Made by a program: the position numbers and the translations under genes
Notes under the pieces: generated by a model
Told to the model about the DNA's origin: nothing
The model's input: only the letters and a program-made list of their open reading frames with translations
Databases searched by the model: none
In this document: positions 20,003-29,066 of the stretch, piece by piece
Position numbering within the stretch: the stretch's first letter is position 1
Layout of the letters: every line of letters starts with the position of its first letter
NCBI RefSeq assembly: GCF_039649665.1
Contig: NZ_JBDJAW010000002.1
Coordinates: 372,001 to 436,000, forward strand
Reading direction: 5' to 3'
From: Microbispora sp. ZYX-F-249
Lineage (GTDB): Bacteria > Actinomycetota > Actinomycetes > Streptosporangiales > Streptosporangiaceae
Length of the DNA: 64,000 nucleotides

Positions 20003-20508
20003 AAAGCTCCTACGGCCAGCCAGAGCAGGGTGGCAACGAGCATGAGGGCCGTCCACGGCAGCGCACGTCCCACCCTGCGGTGCTTCTCACGGCTCAGGTC
20101 GGCCAGGGTGCCCACGAGGAGCCACGCCTCCTGTTCCTGCTGCGGGACGCTCACCCGCGACGTCACACGCGCGGGACCGGCCAGGCCGAACCTGTTCGGC
20201 CCGCCGGGTCCGCCCAGGCGAGGACGTAGGCCCTGGACAAGGTGATAGCCGGCCACGAGGAACCCCGCGACGTAGAGCGTGATCAGAACAATGGCGACCA
20301 CGCTCAGCGCGGCAGGGGCTCCCGGTGCTCGCAGACCGGCCAGCGCCCCCATCTGCGTGGCCGCCACGGCCGCAGCCCCGAGGTGCACGGTGGTGACGGT
20401 GGCGACCTTGGCGTCCGCATGCTGCACGTAACCCTGAAAGGTGCCGAGCGTCGTAAGCGCTACGGTCAGCGCCTCAACGGGAGTCATTCCGTCCTTGGAC
20501 CGGCCCAT
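19993..20508 (-). CDS. Pycsar effector-like membrane protein (PycTM/DUF5706 type)
   Basis: 171 residues. The N-terminal amphipathic helix carries GYVQHADAKVATVTTVHLG; the AD-x-K motif (Asp32, Lys34) running into the first membrane helix is the hallmark of Pycsar transmembrane effectors. Membrane segments lie at about 38-58, 66-92 and 151-171, with a soluble loop between, and the final helix is preceded by LADLSREKHRRVGRAL as in that family. PycTM proteins damage the inner membrane after a cyclic UMP or CMP signal. Here the gene converges on the cyclase cassette and is not in its operon, so the link is by position and family. Start ATG 20508 after AGGAGGGATCGT; an upstream in-frame start is open. 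Confidence 0.75.
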   Translation of the reverse strand: MGRSKDGMTPVEALTVALTTLGTFQGYVQHADAKVATVTTVHLGAAAVAATQMGALAGLRAPGAPAALSVVAIVLITLYVAGFLVAGYHLVQGLRPRLGGPGGPNRFGLAGPARVTSRVSVPQQEQEAWLLVGTLADLSREKHRRVGRALPWTALMLVATLLWLAVGAFYG

Positions 20509-20639
20509 ACGATCCCTCCTAATCCGTCTCACTGGAGCGAATCGCAGATCCGGAGGCGAAGGACCGCACCAGTGCGGGTTCACAACCGACACGTCTCTTT
20601 GCCTTGACGAAAATAATCGTCGGAAGTCATGCTGGGGAC

Positions 20640-21251
20640 ATGAAGGATGTGGCGGTGATCGAGGACCCGGCGGCGGCGGAGGCCTCCCTGGATCCGATCC
20701 GGGTGCGGTTGCTCGCCGAGCTGGCGGAGCCCAACTCGGCGACGATGCTGGCGGCCAAGATCGGGCTGCCGAGGCAGAAGGTGAACTACCACCTCAAGAC
20801 CCTGGAGCGGCACGGCCTCGTGGAGCTGGTCGAGGAGCGCCGCAAGGGCAACGTCAACGAGCGGGTCATGCGGGCGACGGCGGCGTCGTTCGTGATCTCT
20901 CCCACCGCGCTGGCGTCGGTCGCGCCCGATCCGTCGCGCTCGCCCGACCGGCTGTCGGCGCGCTGGCTGCTGGCCCTGGCCGCCCAGCTCGTGCGCGACG
21001 TCGGCACGCTCATCACCGGCGCGTCCCAGGCGCGCAAGAAGCTCGCGACGTTCGCCGTCGACGCGCAGGTGCGCTTCGCCTCGGCCGCCGACCGGGCCGC
21101 GTTCGCCGAGGAGCTGTCGGCCGCCGTGGCCGCGCTCGTCAGCAAATATCACGACGAAACGGCCGAGGGCGGGCGCGAGCACCGCCTGGTCCTCGCCGTC
21201 CATCCCGCCGTCCCCCGGACGGTTTCCCCCCAAAGCGACGAGGAGGCCTGA
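20640..21251 (+). CDS. ArsR-type helix-turn-helix regulator
   Basis: 203 residues. An ArsR-like winged helix occupies residues 10-80: DPIRVRLLAELAE, then TMLAAKIGLPRQKVNYHLKT with the recognition helix, then the wing VEERRKGNVNERV. The C-terminal 110 residues are helical and unlike metal-sensing ArsR proteins (no Cys). The start ATG 20640 has GCTGGGGAC; a 12-codon extension is possible. TTGACG at about 20603 would be a reasonable -35. The gene overlaps the SRPBCC gene (TGATG), a common pairing in which the SRPBCC/AHSA1 protein and its ArsR partner form one unit. Confidence 0.9.
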   Translation: MKDVAVIEDPAAAEASLDPIRVRLLAELAEPNSATMLAAKIGLPRQKVNYHLKTLERHGLVELVEERRKGNVNERVMRATAASFVISPTALASVAPDPSRSPDRLSARWLLALAAQLVRDVGTLITGASQARKKLATFAVDAQVRFASAADRAAFAEELSAAVAALVSKYHDETAEGGREHRLVLAVHPAVPRTVSPQSDEEA

Positions 21252-22006
21252 TGGCCCACGAATTCGAGCTCAGCAAGGAAATCGAGCTGGACGCGACGCC
21301 GGAGCAGGTCTGGGAGGCCATCGCGACCGGCCCGGGCGTGGACTCCTGGTTCATGGGACGCACGGAGATCGAGCCGGGCGAGGGCGGCCGCGGCCGGTTC
21401 ACCATGTTCGGCGGCACCGAGACCTCCACCGTGACCGCCTGGGAGCCCGGCAAGCGGTTCGCGTACCGCAGCGACGAGAACCCCGACGGCCTCTTCATGG
21501 CGATGGAGTACCTCGTCGAGGGCCGCGACGGCGGCAGCACGGTCCTGCGCCTGGTCCAGCACGGCTTCCTCGGCGACGACTGGGAGACCGAGTACGAGGC
21601 GATGGTCACGGGCTGGGACCTGTACCTGCACAAGCTCGCGCAGTACCTCAGGTACTTCCGCGGGCGGCCCGTCACGGTCGTGTCCGCCGCCCGCCCCCAC
21701 GCTCCGGAGAGCGAGAAGGCATGGACGGCGATCAAGGACGAGCTGGGCCTCGCCGGCACGGTCCGCGAGGGCGACCCGGTGCGGCTCGCGGTGGACGGCC
21801 TGCCCTCGGAGGACGGCGTCGTCGACTACGCGGCCCTGCCGGACTTCCTGGGCGTGCGGACCGCCGACGGGCTCTACGGGTTCATCCACTCCGGGCCGAA
21901 GCGCGGGAACGTGCTGGTCCTCGGGCACCACATCTTCGCCGAGGGCACCGGCCGGGAGCGGGCCGAGAGCGCCTGGCAGTCCTGGCTCGCCCGGCTCTTC
22001 CCCTGA
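21251..22006 (+). CDS. SRPBCC/AHSA1-family (START-like) protein
   Basis: 251 residues. The N-terminal 140 residues are a START-like ligand-binding fold of the AHSA1 family: LSKEIELDATPEQVWEAI, WFMGRTEIEPGEGGR, TVTAWEPGKRFAYR and LVQHGFLGDDWETEYEAM. The C-terminal 100 residues form a second, less typical domain (VREGDPVRLAVDGLPSEDG, then LYGFIHSGPKRGNVLVLGHH). The start codon overlaps the ArsR-like stop. These proteins bind hydrophobic ligands; the ligand and biological role are unknown here. Confidence 0.9.
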   Translation: MAHEFELSKEIELDATPEQVWEAIATGPGVDSWFMGRTEIEPGEGGRGRFTMFGGTETSTVTAWEPGKRFAYRSDENPDGLFMAMEYLVEGRDGGSTVLRLVQHGFLGDDWETEYEAMVTGWDLYLHKLAQYLRYFRGRPVTVVSAARPHAPESEKAWTAIKDELGLAGTVREGDPVRLAVDGLPSEDGVVDYAALPDFLGVRTADGLYGFIHSGPKRGNVLVLGHHIFAEGTGRERAESAWQSWLARLFP

Positions 22007-22114
22007 GCACGCCGGACTCCTGACCGCCAAGGACCTGACGACGGCGCGGCAGGCCTGCCCGACGACGGGGCCGGACCACGACCGGCCGGCGGGGCAGCCG
22101 GGCACGGGCCACCG

Positions 22115-22846
22115 TCAGGCCCAGATGGCACAGGGGACGCCGTCGGAGAAGATCTCGGGAGGATCGGGCAGGGGCCGGGCCCGCCCCGCGGCCACCAGCA
22201 GGGCGGTCCAGGCGGCGGCGCCCGCGTCCAGCACGTCGTCCACCCCCGCCGCCGCCCCGGCCCGGCCGAGGTCGCCCGCGAGCACGACGCCCGCCGCCGC
22301 CAGCAGTTCGCGCCGGCGCTCGGCGCCCGCCCACGTCGTCTTCGGGTGCGGCAGGGGCTCCCCCGCGAGCCGGGCGAAGCTCAGCTCGGGGTGGATCTCG
22401 ACGACCCGCCTGCCCGCCTCCCGCACCCAGCGCTCAACCTCGAACAGTTTCTCCTTGAGCCCGAACGCCTGGCGGGAGACTCCTTCCCCGGTCAGGCGGC
22501 GGTTGACCGCCACGGCCGAGGCGTGGTCGTCCGCCTCCAGCGCGGCGCGCGCCGGGGTCATGAACACCGACCGCCATCGGGGACCGAGCTCCGCGCGCGC
22601 CAGCACGTCGGCCCGGCGCCGGCCCCGGCCCGGCGGACCGCCGGGGTGGCCGTCGGGCAGCCCGATCGGCATGTCCACGGCCACGACGGCGACCTCGCCG
22701 TCCGCGTCGGCCGCCGCGACCAGGTCGGCGATCCGGGCCGCGAAATAGGCGCGCGCCGCGCCTGCGTCGCCGGGGCCGGCGGGCGGGACCACCCCGATCC
22801 AGCCCGCCCTGCACGCGTCGACGCCGAGCACACGAGCACCGTTCAT
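22115..22846 (-). CDS. DUF429 protein (predicted RNase H-fold nuclease)
   Basis: 243 residues, matching DUF429: LGVDACRAGWIGVV at the start (RNase H-like first strand with Asp), VAVDMPIGLPDG with a second acidic residue, RADVLARAELGPRW, then HPELSFARLAGEPLPHPK with the conserved Glu in the ExxF motif, and DDVLDAGAAAWTALL near the end. The family is predicted to be an RNase H-fold nuclease of unknown substrate. It is 10 bp downstream of the flavin oxidase gene, so probably co-transcribed with it, although the pairing has no obvious logic. Confidence 0.9.
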   Translation of the reverse strand: MNGARVLGVDACRAGWIGVVPPAGPGDAGAARAYFAARIADLVAAADADGEVAVVAVDMPIGLPDGHPGGPPGRGRRRADVLARAELGPRWRSVFMTPARAALEADDHASAVAVNRRLTGEGVSRQAFGLKEKLFEVERWVREAGRRVVEIHPELSFARLAGEPLPHPKTTWAGAERRRELLAAAGVVLAGDLGRAGAAAGVDDVLDAGAAAWTALLVAAGRARPLPDPPEIFSDGVPCAIWA

Positions 22847-22856
22847 ATGACCATGC

Positions 22857-24233
22857 TCACCCCTGGCGGGGAACGACGTGTCCGAAGCGGAACAGGTTCG
22901 CCGGGTCGTAGACCTCGCGCAGCTTCACCAGCCGCCGCAGCGTCTCCTCGGGCCAGGCCCGGGAGATCTGCTCGGGGGCCAGGGCGCCGCCCTGGAAGTT
23001 GATCTGCGCGCCACCGGTGGACCAGGGCGCGGCGGCCTCGACCACGGCCCGTACGGCGGCGGGCACGGCCGTGTCCATCAGCTCGGGCACCGGCGCGCCG
23101 ATGGCCAGCAGCGTGAAGGCGGCGTCGCGCCCGCCCACGGCGTTCGGCTCCTTGGGCTGGCGGGCGAGCGCGCCGCCGAGCTGGCGCAGCTCGACCACGG
23201 CCAGCGGGACCTGCGCGGCCGGCCCGGCGACCGCGAGCAGCGCCTCCACGGTCTCGGCGGTCAGCTCGCGCAGCAGCGCGCCCCGCTCCGCGACCGGCAT
23301 GGGCTGGGTCGGGTCCCGGTGGATGGAGTCGATCGCCGCGTACGGCAGGGGCCCGACGGCGTCGAGCACCGGCTCGGCCACGGCCCGCATGGGGGCCAGC
23401 AGCGCCTCGGCCTCCTGCCCCTCTCCCACGTGGGCGACCCGCAGGTGGACCACGAACTTGCCGCTGAGCTGCGGCGGCAGCTCGGGCAGCGGGGGCAGGC
23501 GCAGCAGCGCGACCGAGGTGGTGGTGGTCTCCGGCAGCGTCTCGGTCCAGGTGCGGTAGGCGTGCAGGACCCGCCCGGCGTCCTCGGCGGCGAAGAACAG
23601 GCCGCCGCCGTACAGGCCGGTGAGCGGAAGCAGGTCGATTGTGATCGAGGTGACCACGCCGAACCCGGCCTTGCCGCCGCGCAGCGCCCAGAACAGGTCG
23701 GGCTCGCGGTCGGCGTCGGCGGTGCGGATCACGCCGTCCCCGGTGACGACGGTGAGCTCCCGCACGTGGTCGGCCGCGAAGCCGAAGGTCCGCGCGATCG
23801 GCCCGAGGCCGCCGCCGAGCGTGAAGCCGACCACGCCGACGCCGGTCGACGATCCGCACAGCGGTGCCAGGCCGTACGGCGCCGCGGCGGCGACGACCTC
23901 GCCCCACGTGCACCCCGCCGCGATCGTGGCGGTGCGGGCGGAGGGGTCCACCACGACCTCCCCCATGGCGCGGGTGCTGATCAGGACCGCGCCGTCGGCC
24001 GCCTGCACGGCGCCGTGGCCGGTCGCCTGCACGGCCACGGGCAGCCCGTGCTCGGCGGCGAGCCGTACGGCGGCGGCCACGTCGCCGGCGTCGCGCGCCG
24101 CGACGACCACGGCGGGCCGGTGGCGCACGGCGAGGTTGAACCCGGCGGCCTCCTCCTCGAACCCGTCCTGCCCAGGAGCCAGGACCAGGCCGGCGATCCG
24201 TCCCCGCAGCGCGTCTTCGATGGTGCTGTGCAT
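22857..24233 (-). CDS. FAD-linked oxidase with berberine-bridge (BBE) C-terminus
   Basis: 458 residues. Residues 30-210 form a PCMH-type FAD-binding domain: RHRPAVVVAARDAGDV, AVQATGHGAVQAADGAVLIS, and GFTLGGGLGPIARTFGFAAD. The C-terminus has the BBE signature YDPANLFRF with the helix before it. These enzymes oxidise sugars, alkaloids or polyketides with oxygen, often in secondary metabolism. The His in ATGHG is at the usual site of 8-alpha-histidyl FAD attachment, but the second (6-S-cysteinyl) Cys is not found. ATG 24233 lies divergent from the GNAT gene. Substrate unknown. Confidence 0.9.
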   Translation of the reverse strand: MHSTIEDALRGRIAGLVLAPGQDGFEEEAAGFNLAVRHRPAVVVAARDAGDVAAAVRLAAEHGLPVAVQATGHGAVQAADGAVLISTRAMGEVVVDPSARTATIAAGCTWGEVVAAAAPYGLAPLCGSSTGVGVVGFTLGGGLGPIARTFGFAADHVRELTVVTGDGVIRTADADREPDLFWALRGGKAGFGVVTSITIDLLPLTGLYGGGLFFAAEDAGRVLHAYRTWTETLPETTTTSVALLRLPPLPELPPQLSGKFVVHLRVAHVGEGQEAEALLAPMRAVAEPVLDAVGPLPYAAIDSIHRDPTQPMPVAERGALLRELTAETVEALLAVAGPAAQVPLAVVELRQLGGALARQPKEPNAVGGRDAAFTLLAIGAPVPELMDTAVPAAVRAVVEAAAPWSTGGAQINFQGGALAPEQISRAWPEETLRRLVKLREVYDPANLFRFGHVVPRQG

Positions 24234-24390
24234 GTCCGTCCTTCGGATGTCGTCGTCTGTGACGGGAACAGTTGTCGCATCGGGGTCTTGGTGTTCGCTT
24301 GCGCCGATCGGGCCGGTGTTCCGCCGTGCGGCAGAAGGCCGCCTAGAGATGTCCTAGTGGCTTCCAAGACCTCCCCCGCACGCTGGGGCG

Positions 24391-25173
24391 ATGCCGCCGC
24401 CGTCCGACAAGAACCAGCCGCCGTACGACGGGGACCCGGGCCCGCCCGATCCCCGTCGCGATCCGGCGTCCGTCACCCGGCCGGGCGTCCGGCCCGACGC
24501 GCGCCCCCGCTCCGCCGGCGACCGACATGGCGGGTCCGGGCATGCCGGGTCCGGGCATGCCGCCGCGCCCGCCGGCACGCTGCTGCTGCGCGAGGTGCCG
24601 GCGCACCCGGGCGCGCCGGGGGCCCGTGTCATCGGCCCGGCGCTCGAAGAGGCTCTGCGCGTGGTGCCGGCCGCGCGGTGCCGCCTCTACGTGCTGACCG
24701 ACCTCGCCCTCCCGTCCGGCGCCGCCCCGCTCGCCGCCGCGCTGCTCGAGACCGCGCTGCTCGAGACCGCGCTGCCCGAGGCCGGGACGCTGCCCGAGAG
24801 CGTGCTGCCCGAGAGCGGGGCGCAGCGGGAGAGCACCGGGGCGCCGGAGACCGGGACGCGGCGGCAGACCGGTGTCCCCGGGCACGTCCCGCGGTCGGCC
24901 CTGCTGCACGCGCTCGCCGTGGCCGCCCCGCACCACGGCCGGGGGCTGGGCCGCCGCCTGCTCGACGACCTGCTCATGGAGTTGCGCGCGGACGGCGTAC
25001 GCGCCGTGTGGTTCCTCCCCGGCCCCGGTGACGAGGGCGTGTGCGCGCTGTTGCGGAGCGCCGGATTCACGGACGGAACCGGCTCCGGTTTACCTCCCGA
25101 GAACGAGCGGACATATGGGTATCATGAGCCAGAAATCCGACCCTGGGCCGCCTGGCTCGTTCGGGAGTTGTGA
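24391..25173 (+). CDS. GNAT-like acetyltransferase with repeat insertion
   Basis: 260 residues. The N-terminal 60 residues are Pro/Gly/Asp-rich and disordered. From residue 62 a GNAT fold is suggested: LLLREVPAHPG, then LYVLTDLALP, then the acetyl-CoA loop AVAAPHHGRGLGRRLLDDLL (Q/R-x-x-G-x-G/A pattern) and AGFTDGTGSGLP. Between strands 4 and the loop lies an insertion of LLETALLETALPEAGTLPES-type repeats, about 45 residues, encoded by 15-bp tandem repeats. The start ATG has no strong ribosome-binding site. The stop overlaps the start of the SARP regulator gene (TGATG), so the two are translationally coupled. Catalytic activity is plausible but unproven. Confidence 0.72.
   Translation: MPPPSDKNQPPYDGDPGPPDPRRDPASVTRPGVRPDARPRSAGDRHGGSGHAGSGHAAAPAGTLLLREVPAHPGAPGARVIGPALEEALRVVPAARCRLYVLTDLALPSGAAPLAAALLETALLETALPEAGTLPESVLPESGAQRESTGAPETGTRRQTGVPGHVPRSALLHALAVAAPHHGRGLGRRLLDDLLMELRADGVRAVWFLPGPGDEGVCALLRSAGFTDGTGSGLPPENERTYGYHEPEIRPWAAWLVREL
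24741..24785 (+). repeat. 15-bp coding tandem repeat in the GNAT gene
   Basis: Two exact copies of GCTGCTCGAGACCGC and a third with changes run head to tail, followed by more degenerate GCTGCCCGAG units up to about 24826. They encode LLETA-type repeats in a surface insertion, so they probably grew by slippage and could vary in length between strains. Confidence 0.75.
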
Positions 25174-28100
25174 TGCGCACGGGCATCGACGGCGCGCGCC
25201 CAGGGGCGCCGCGCCGGGGCCAGGGCCGGGACGGTCGTCAGGGCCCCGAACTGGACTTCCGCCTCCTCGGCACACTGGAGGTGGCCGACGGCACGGGGAC
25301 GACCCTCGATCTCGGGCCCCGCAAGCAGCGTGCCGTGCTGGCGCTCCTGCTGCTGAACGCGCCCCACGTCGTGCCCCTCGACCAGCTCATCGACCGGCTG
25401 TGGCGGGACGAGCCGCCTTCGAGCGCCACGGGAACGCTCCAGGCGTACATCTCACATCTGCGCAGGACGCTCGAACCCCGGCGCAGCCCGCGCTCCCCCG
25501 CCCGGGTCCTGCGTACGCGGGAGCCCGGCTACCTGCTGGACATCGAGCCGGACCAGGTCGACGCCGAGCGGTTCGGCCGGGCGGCGGAGGCCGCGCGCGC
25601 CGCCCTGGCGGCGGGCCGCCCCGAGGAGGCCGAGCGGATCCTGGGCCCGGCGCTGGCGCTGTGGCGGGGCGAGCCGCTGGCCGACCTGGCCGACGAGCCG
25701 TTCGCCCGGTCCACCGTGGCCCGCCTGAGCGAGATCCGCCTGTCCGCCCTGACCGTACGCGCCGAGGCCCGGCTCGCCCTGGGACGGGCGGCCGAGGTGA
25801 CGGTCGAGGTCGAGCGCCTGCTCGAACTGGACCCCTACCGCGAGGGCCTGTGGGCGCTTCTCATGCGGGCCCTCTACCGGGAGCGCAGACAGGCCGAGGC
25901 GCTGGCCGCCTACCAGCGCTGCCGCGCGCTCCTCGGCGACGAGCTGGGCCTCGATCCGAGTCCCGAGCTGCGGAGGCTGGAGCAGGCCATCCTCCTCCAG
26001 GACGAGTCGCCGGCCGGTGTGTGGGCCCCCGTGATCGCCGTGCCGCCGGGGCAGGGCCCAGGGGGCGGCGCGTCACCTGCGGAGGACGGCCGCGCGTACG
26101 GCGAGGCCGGTGACGAGATCGCCGGGGACGCGGCCGGAGGGGGACCGCTCGGACGGGGGCTGGTGGGGCGGGAGCCGCATCTGCGGCGCATCGCCGAGCG
26201 GCTCGACGACCTGCGCCGGGGCGTCGGCGGGGTCTTCCTGGTGAGCGGGGAGTCCGGCATCGGCAAGACCCGCCTCGCCGAGGCCGCCGCGAGCATGGCC
26301 GCCGAGCACGGGGCCGCGGTGGCCTGGAGCAGGTGCGTCGAGGGCAGCGGCGCGCCCGCGTTCTGGCCCTGGATCCAGGCGCTCAACGCCCTGGACGCGC
26401 ACGACGCCCCGGCCACGGCCCTCGACGCGGGCGGCGCTCCGGGAACGGACCGCGCTCTGGTGACGGGCAGCACCCCGGAGACCGCCCGGGCTCCACGAAC
26501 GGCCGGCACCCGGGGAACGGGCGACGCTCCGGGGACCGGCCGGGCGACGGCGACCGTCAAGGGCGGGGAGCCGGGCGGGGAGCCGGGCGGCGATCTCGCC
26601 CGGCTCGCCCACCGCCTCCTCGACGGCGACCGGACGGACACGGCCGACCCCGACACCGCCCGCTTCCTGCTGCACGACAGCGTGGCGCGGGCGCTGGCGC
26701 GGCGGGCCTCGGCCGCACCGGTCCTGGTCGTGGTGGAGGACCTGCACTGGGCCGACGCCGCCTCGCTGAAGCTGCTCACCTTCCTCGGCGCCGACCTGCA
26801 CCGCGTCCCGCTCCTGGTGCTCGCCACCGTACGGCCCGAACCGGCGGTGGACAGGCAGGCGCTGACCGAGGCGCTCGGCGAGCTGACCCGCCAGCGCGGC
26901 ACGGAACGGATGACCGTCGCTCCGCTCACTCCCGAGCAGATCGCCGACTACCTGCGCGAGGCGGGCCGGACCGGGCTCGGGCCGGAGCTCGCCCCCGCGC
27001 TGCACGACAGGACCGGCGGCAACCCGTTCTTCCTCGGCGAGCTGCTGCGCCTGCTGACCAGCACGCACCCCGGCGACCGGGTCGGCGTGACGGACGTGCT
27101 CGCGCTGGCGGTGCCCGACGGTGTGCGCGACGTGATCAACCAGCGGGTGTCGCGGCTGCCGGAGGACTCCCAGACTTTGCTGCGGGCGGCCGCCGTGATC
27201 GGCAGGGACGTGGGCGCCGACGTGCTGGAGACCGCGACCGGGGTCGGCGGCGCCCGGGTGATGATGCTGCTCGAACCGGCCGTCGCGACCGGGTTGCTGC
27301 TGGAGGTGGAGGGCGGCTGGGACTACCGCTTCTCGCACGCCCTCGTGCAGGAGGCGTTGTACTCCGGGCTCAGCCGCAGGCAGCGCGCCCAGCTCCACGG
27401 CCGGGTGGGCGAGGCCATCGAGACCCTGCGGTGGGGCGAGGCCGGCTCGCGGCTGCCCGCCCTGGCCCACCATTTCGGGCTGGCCGCCAGGGTCGGCTAC
27501 GCGGACAAGGCCGTGTCGTACGCCGTCGAGGCGGCCGGGCAGGCGACGGCCCGGCTCGCCTACGACGAGGCCGTCCTGCACTGGGAGCAGGCCCTCGAGG
27601 CCTTCGCCGCCGGGCCCGCGGCGGCCCGCTGCGCCCTGCTGATCGGCCTCGGCAAGGCCCTGCGGGTGACCGGCGACGTGGAAGGGGCGCGCCGCGCGCT
27701 GGACGAGGCCGTGACGCTCGCGACCGGCGTCGGCGACGACGCCGCCGTCATCGAGGCGGCCACCGTCTTCGGCGGCGTGACCCTCTGGAACTGGCGCGCG
27801 TACGGCGTGGTGGACCGGCGCATGGTGTCCGTGCTGGAGGATCAGCTGTCCCGGCTCGGCCCGGAGGCCGTGCGCACCCGCGCGGAGCTGCTCGGCACGC
27901 TCGGCGTCGAGCTGTACTACGGCGAACGGCGCGAGGAGGGCCGCCGCCACGCGCTGGAGGCCGTGGAGCTGGCCCGGCGCACCGGCGACCCCCTGCTGCT
28001 GGCCCGCACGCTGAACAACTTCGTCATCGCGGCCTGGACGCCCGAGCACGAGGAGGAGCGCTACCGGGCGGCCGAGGAGATGCTGGGCCTGCCCGGCCTG

Positions 28101-28892
28101 CCCAGGGCCACCGAGATCGTCGCCCGTCTGCACCGCATGCCCAAGTTCCTGAAGGCGGGGCTGCTCGCCGACTACGACGCGGAGCTGGCCCGTTGCCTGC
28201 GGCTCACCGCCGAGGTGCGGATGCCGGAACTCGAGACGCAGGTCGCGTACGCCGCGGCCGGGCGGGCGATGCTGGAGGGCGACTGGGCGGAGATGGACCG
28301 GCTGGCGGCCCTGGGCACCGGCAGCTTCCGCCGCACCAGCCTGTGGGGGCCCGACGTCCTCAAGCTGATCTACGCGTTCTTCGCCGACTGGTGTCAGGGG
28401 CGTCCCAGCCCGTTGCTCGCGGAGCTGGTCGAGGCCGCGGGCGACGAGTCGAACCTGATCGCGCGGCCCACGGCCGTCCTCGCCGCGCTGGGGACCGGCG
28501 ACCTCGACCTGGCCCACCGCCTGATCGACCGCTGGGGCGCGGCGCGGCCCCGCGACTGGACGTGGCAGTTCGTCTCCTGGCAGTGGGGCCTGGTCGCGGT
28601 CCGGCTCGGCCGGCCCGATCCCGGCGAGCTGCTCGCCGAGTTGCGGCCGATCGCCGGTGAGCTCATGACGATGGGCACCGGGTGCCTGTCGTGGGGGACG
28701 CTGCACGACGTGGTCGCGGGGCTCCTGCACCGGATCGGTGACGGCGCCGCCGCCCTGGCGCACGCCGAGGCCGCGTGGGACGCGCACCGGCGGCTCGGCC
28801 TGCCTCACCTCGTGAGCCGCAGTGAGGCCCTGCTGCGCGAGATCCGTGCGGGCGCGGCGGACTCCGGACGAGCCGGCGGCGCGGCCGGCTGA
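25173..28892 (+). CDS. SARP/BTAD regulator fused to an AAA ATPase and TPR domain
   Basis: 1,239 residues. Order: SARP winged helix (about 20-110: FRLLGTLEVADG, LGPRKQRAVLALLLL, QLIDRLW); BTAD helical domain (about 125-270: EILDP-like LGLDPSPELRRLEQ); linker; AAA domain with VGREPHLRRIAERLDDL, Walker A GESGIGKTRLAEAAA and Walker B VLVVVEDLHWADAASLKLL; then a helical TPR-rich C-terminus. An Ala/Thr/Gly-rich insertion (about residues 410-470) interrupts the AAA domain. The P-loop Lys-Thr is intact, so it should bind ATP. There is no LuxR-type C-terminal helix-turn-helix; DNA binding rests on the SARP domain. Such AfsR-like regulators usually control secondary metabolism. The start ATG overlaps the GNAT stop; a GTG one codon upstream is also possible. 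Confidence 0.93.
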   Translation: MRTGIDGARPGAPRRGQGRDGRQGPELDFRLLGTLEVADGTGTTLDLGPRKQRAVLALLLLNAPHVVPLDQLIDRLWRDEPPSSATGTLQAYISHLRRTLEPRRSPRSPARVLRTREPGYLLDIEPDQVDAERFGRAAEAARAALAAGRPEEAERILGPALALWRGEPLADLADEPFARSTVARLSEIRLSALTVRAEARLALGRAAEVTVEVERLLELDPYREGLWALLMRALYRERRQAEALAAYQRCRALLGDELGLDPSPELRRLEQAILLQDESPAGVWAPVIAVPPGQGPGGGASPAEDGRAYGEAGDEIAGDAAGGGPLGRGLVGREPHLRRIAERLDDLRRGVGGVFLVSGESGIGKTRLAEAAASMAAEHGAAVAWSRCVEGSGAPAFWPWIQALNALDAHDAPATALDAGGAPGTDRALVTGSTPETARAPRTAGTRGTGDAPGTGRATATVKGGEPGGEPGGDLARLAHRLLDGDRTDTADPDTARFLLHDSVARALARRASAAPVLVVVEDLHWADAASLKLLTFLGADLHRVPLLVLATVRPEPAVDRQALTEALGELTRQRGTERMTVAPLTPEQIADYLREAGRTGLGPELAPALHDRTGGNPFFLGELLRLLTSTHPGDRVGVTDVLALAVPDGVRDVINQRVSRLPEDSQTLLRAAAVIGRDVGADVLETATGVGGARVMMLLEPAVATGLLLEVEGGWDYRFSHALVQEALYSGLSRRQRAQLHGRVGEAIETLRWGEAGSRLPALAHHFGLAARVGYADKAVSYAVEAAGQATARLAYDEAVLHWEQALEAFAAGPAAARCALLIGLGKALRVTGDVEGARRALDEAVTLATGVGDDAAVIEAATVFGGVTLWNWRAYGVVDRRMVSVLEDQLSRLGPEAVRTRAELLGTLGVELYYGERREEGRRHALEAVELARRTGDPLLLARTLNNFVIAAWTPEHEEERYRAAEEMLGLPGLPRATEIVARLHRMPKFLKAGLLADYDAELARCLRLTAEVRMPELETQVAYAAAGRAMLEGDWAEMDRLAALGTGSFRRTSLWGPDVLKLIYAFFADWCQGRPSPLLAELVEAAGDESNLIARPTAVLAALGTGDLDLAHRLIDRWGAARPRDWTWQFVSWQWGLVAVRLGRPDPGELLAELRPIAGELMTMGTGCLSWGTLHDVVAGLLHRIGDGAAALAHAEAAWDAHRRLGLPHLVSRSEALLREIRAGAADSGRAGGAAG

Positions 28893-29066
28893 CGCCGGGG
28901 CGTCCGGGCGCGGTGCCCGCTCCGGTTCCTGACCCGGCGCTGGGCGGGGTTCCGGACGCGGCCCGGGACGGGTTCCGGGCGCGGGCAGGTGCGGCACGCT
29001 CGCACCTGCGCCGCACCCGCTGTTGTCGAGGTGCTGCGGCGGGTTTTCCGCGCCATTGTGGGTGCC

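Noticed and set aside
19993..20592. Longer form of the Pycsar-effector-like protein
   Set aside because: The extra 28 residues are Arg/Pro-rich, and the downstream ATG has an AGGAGG-type site at proper spacing.
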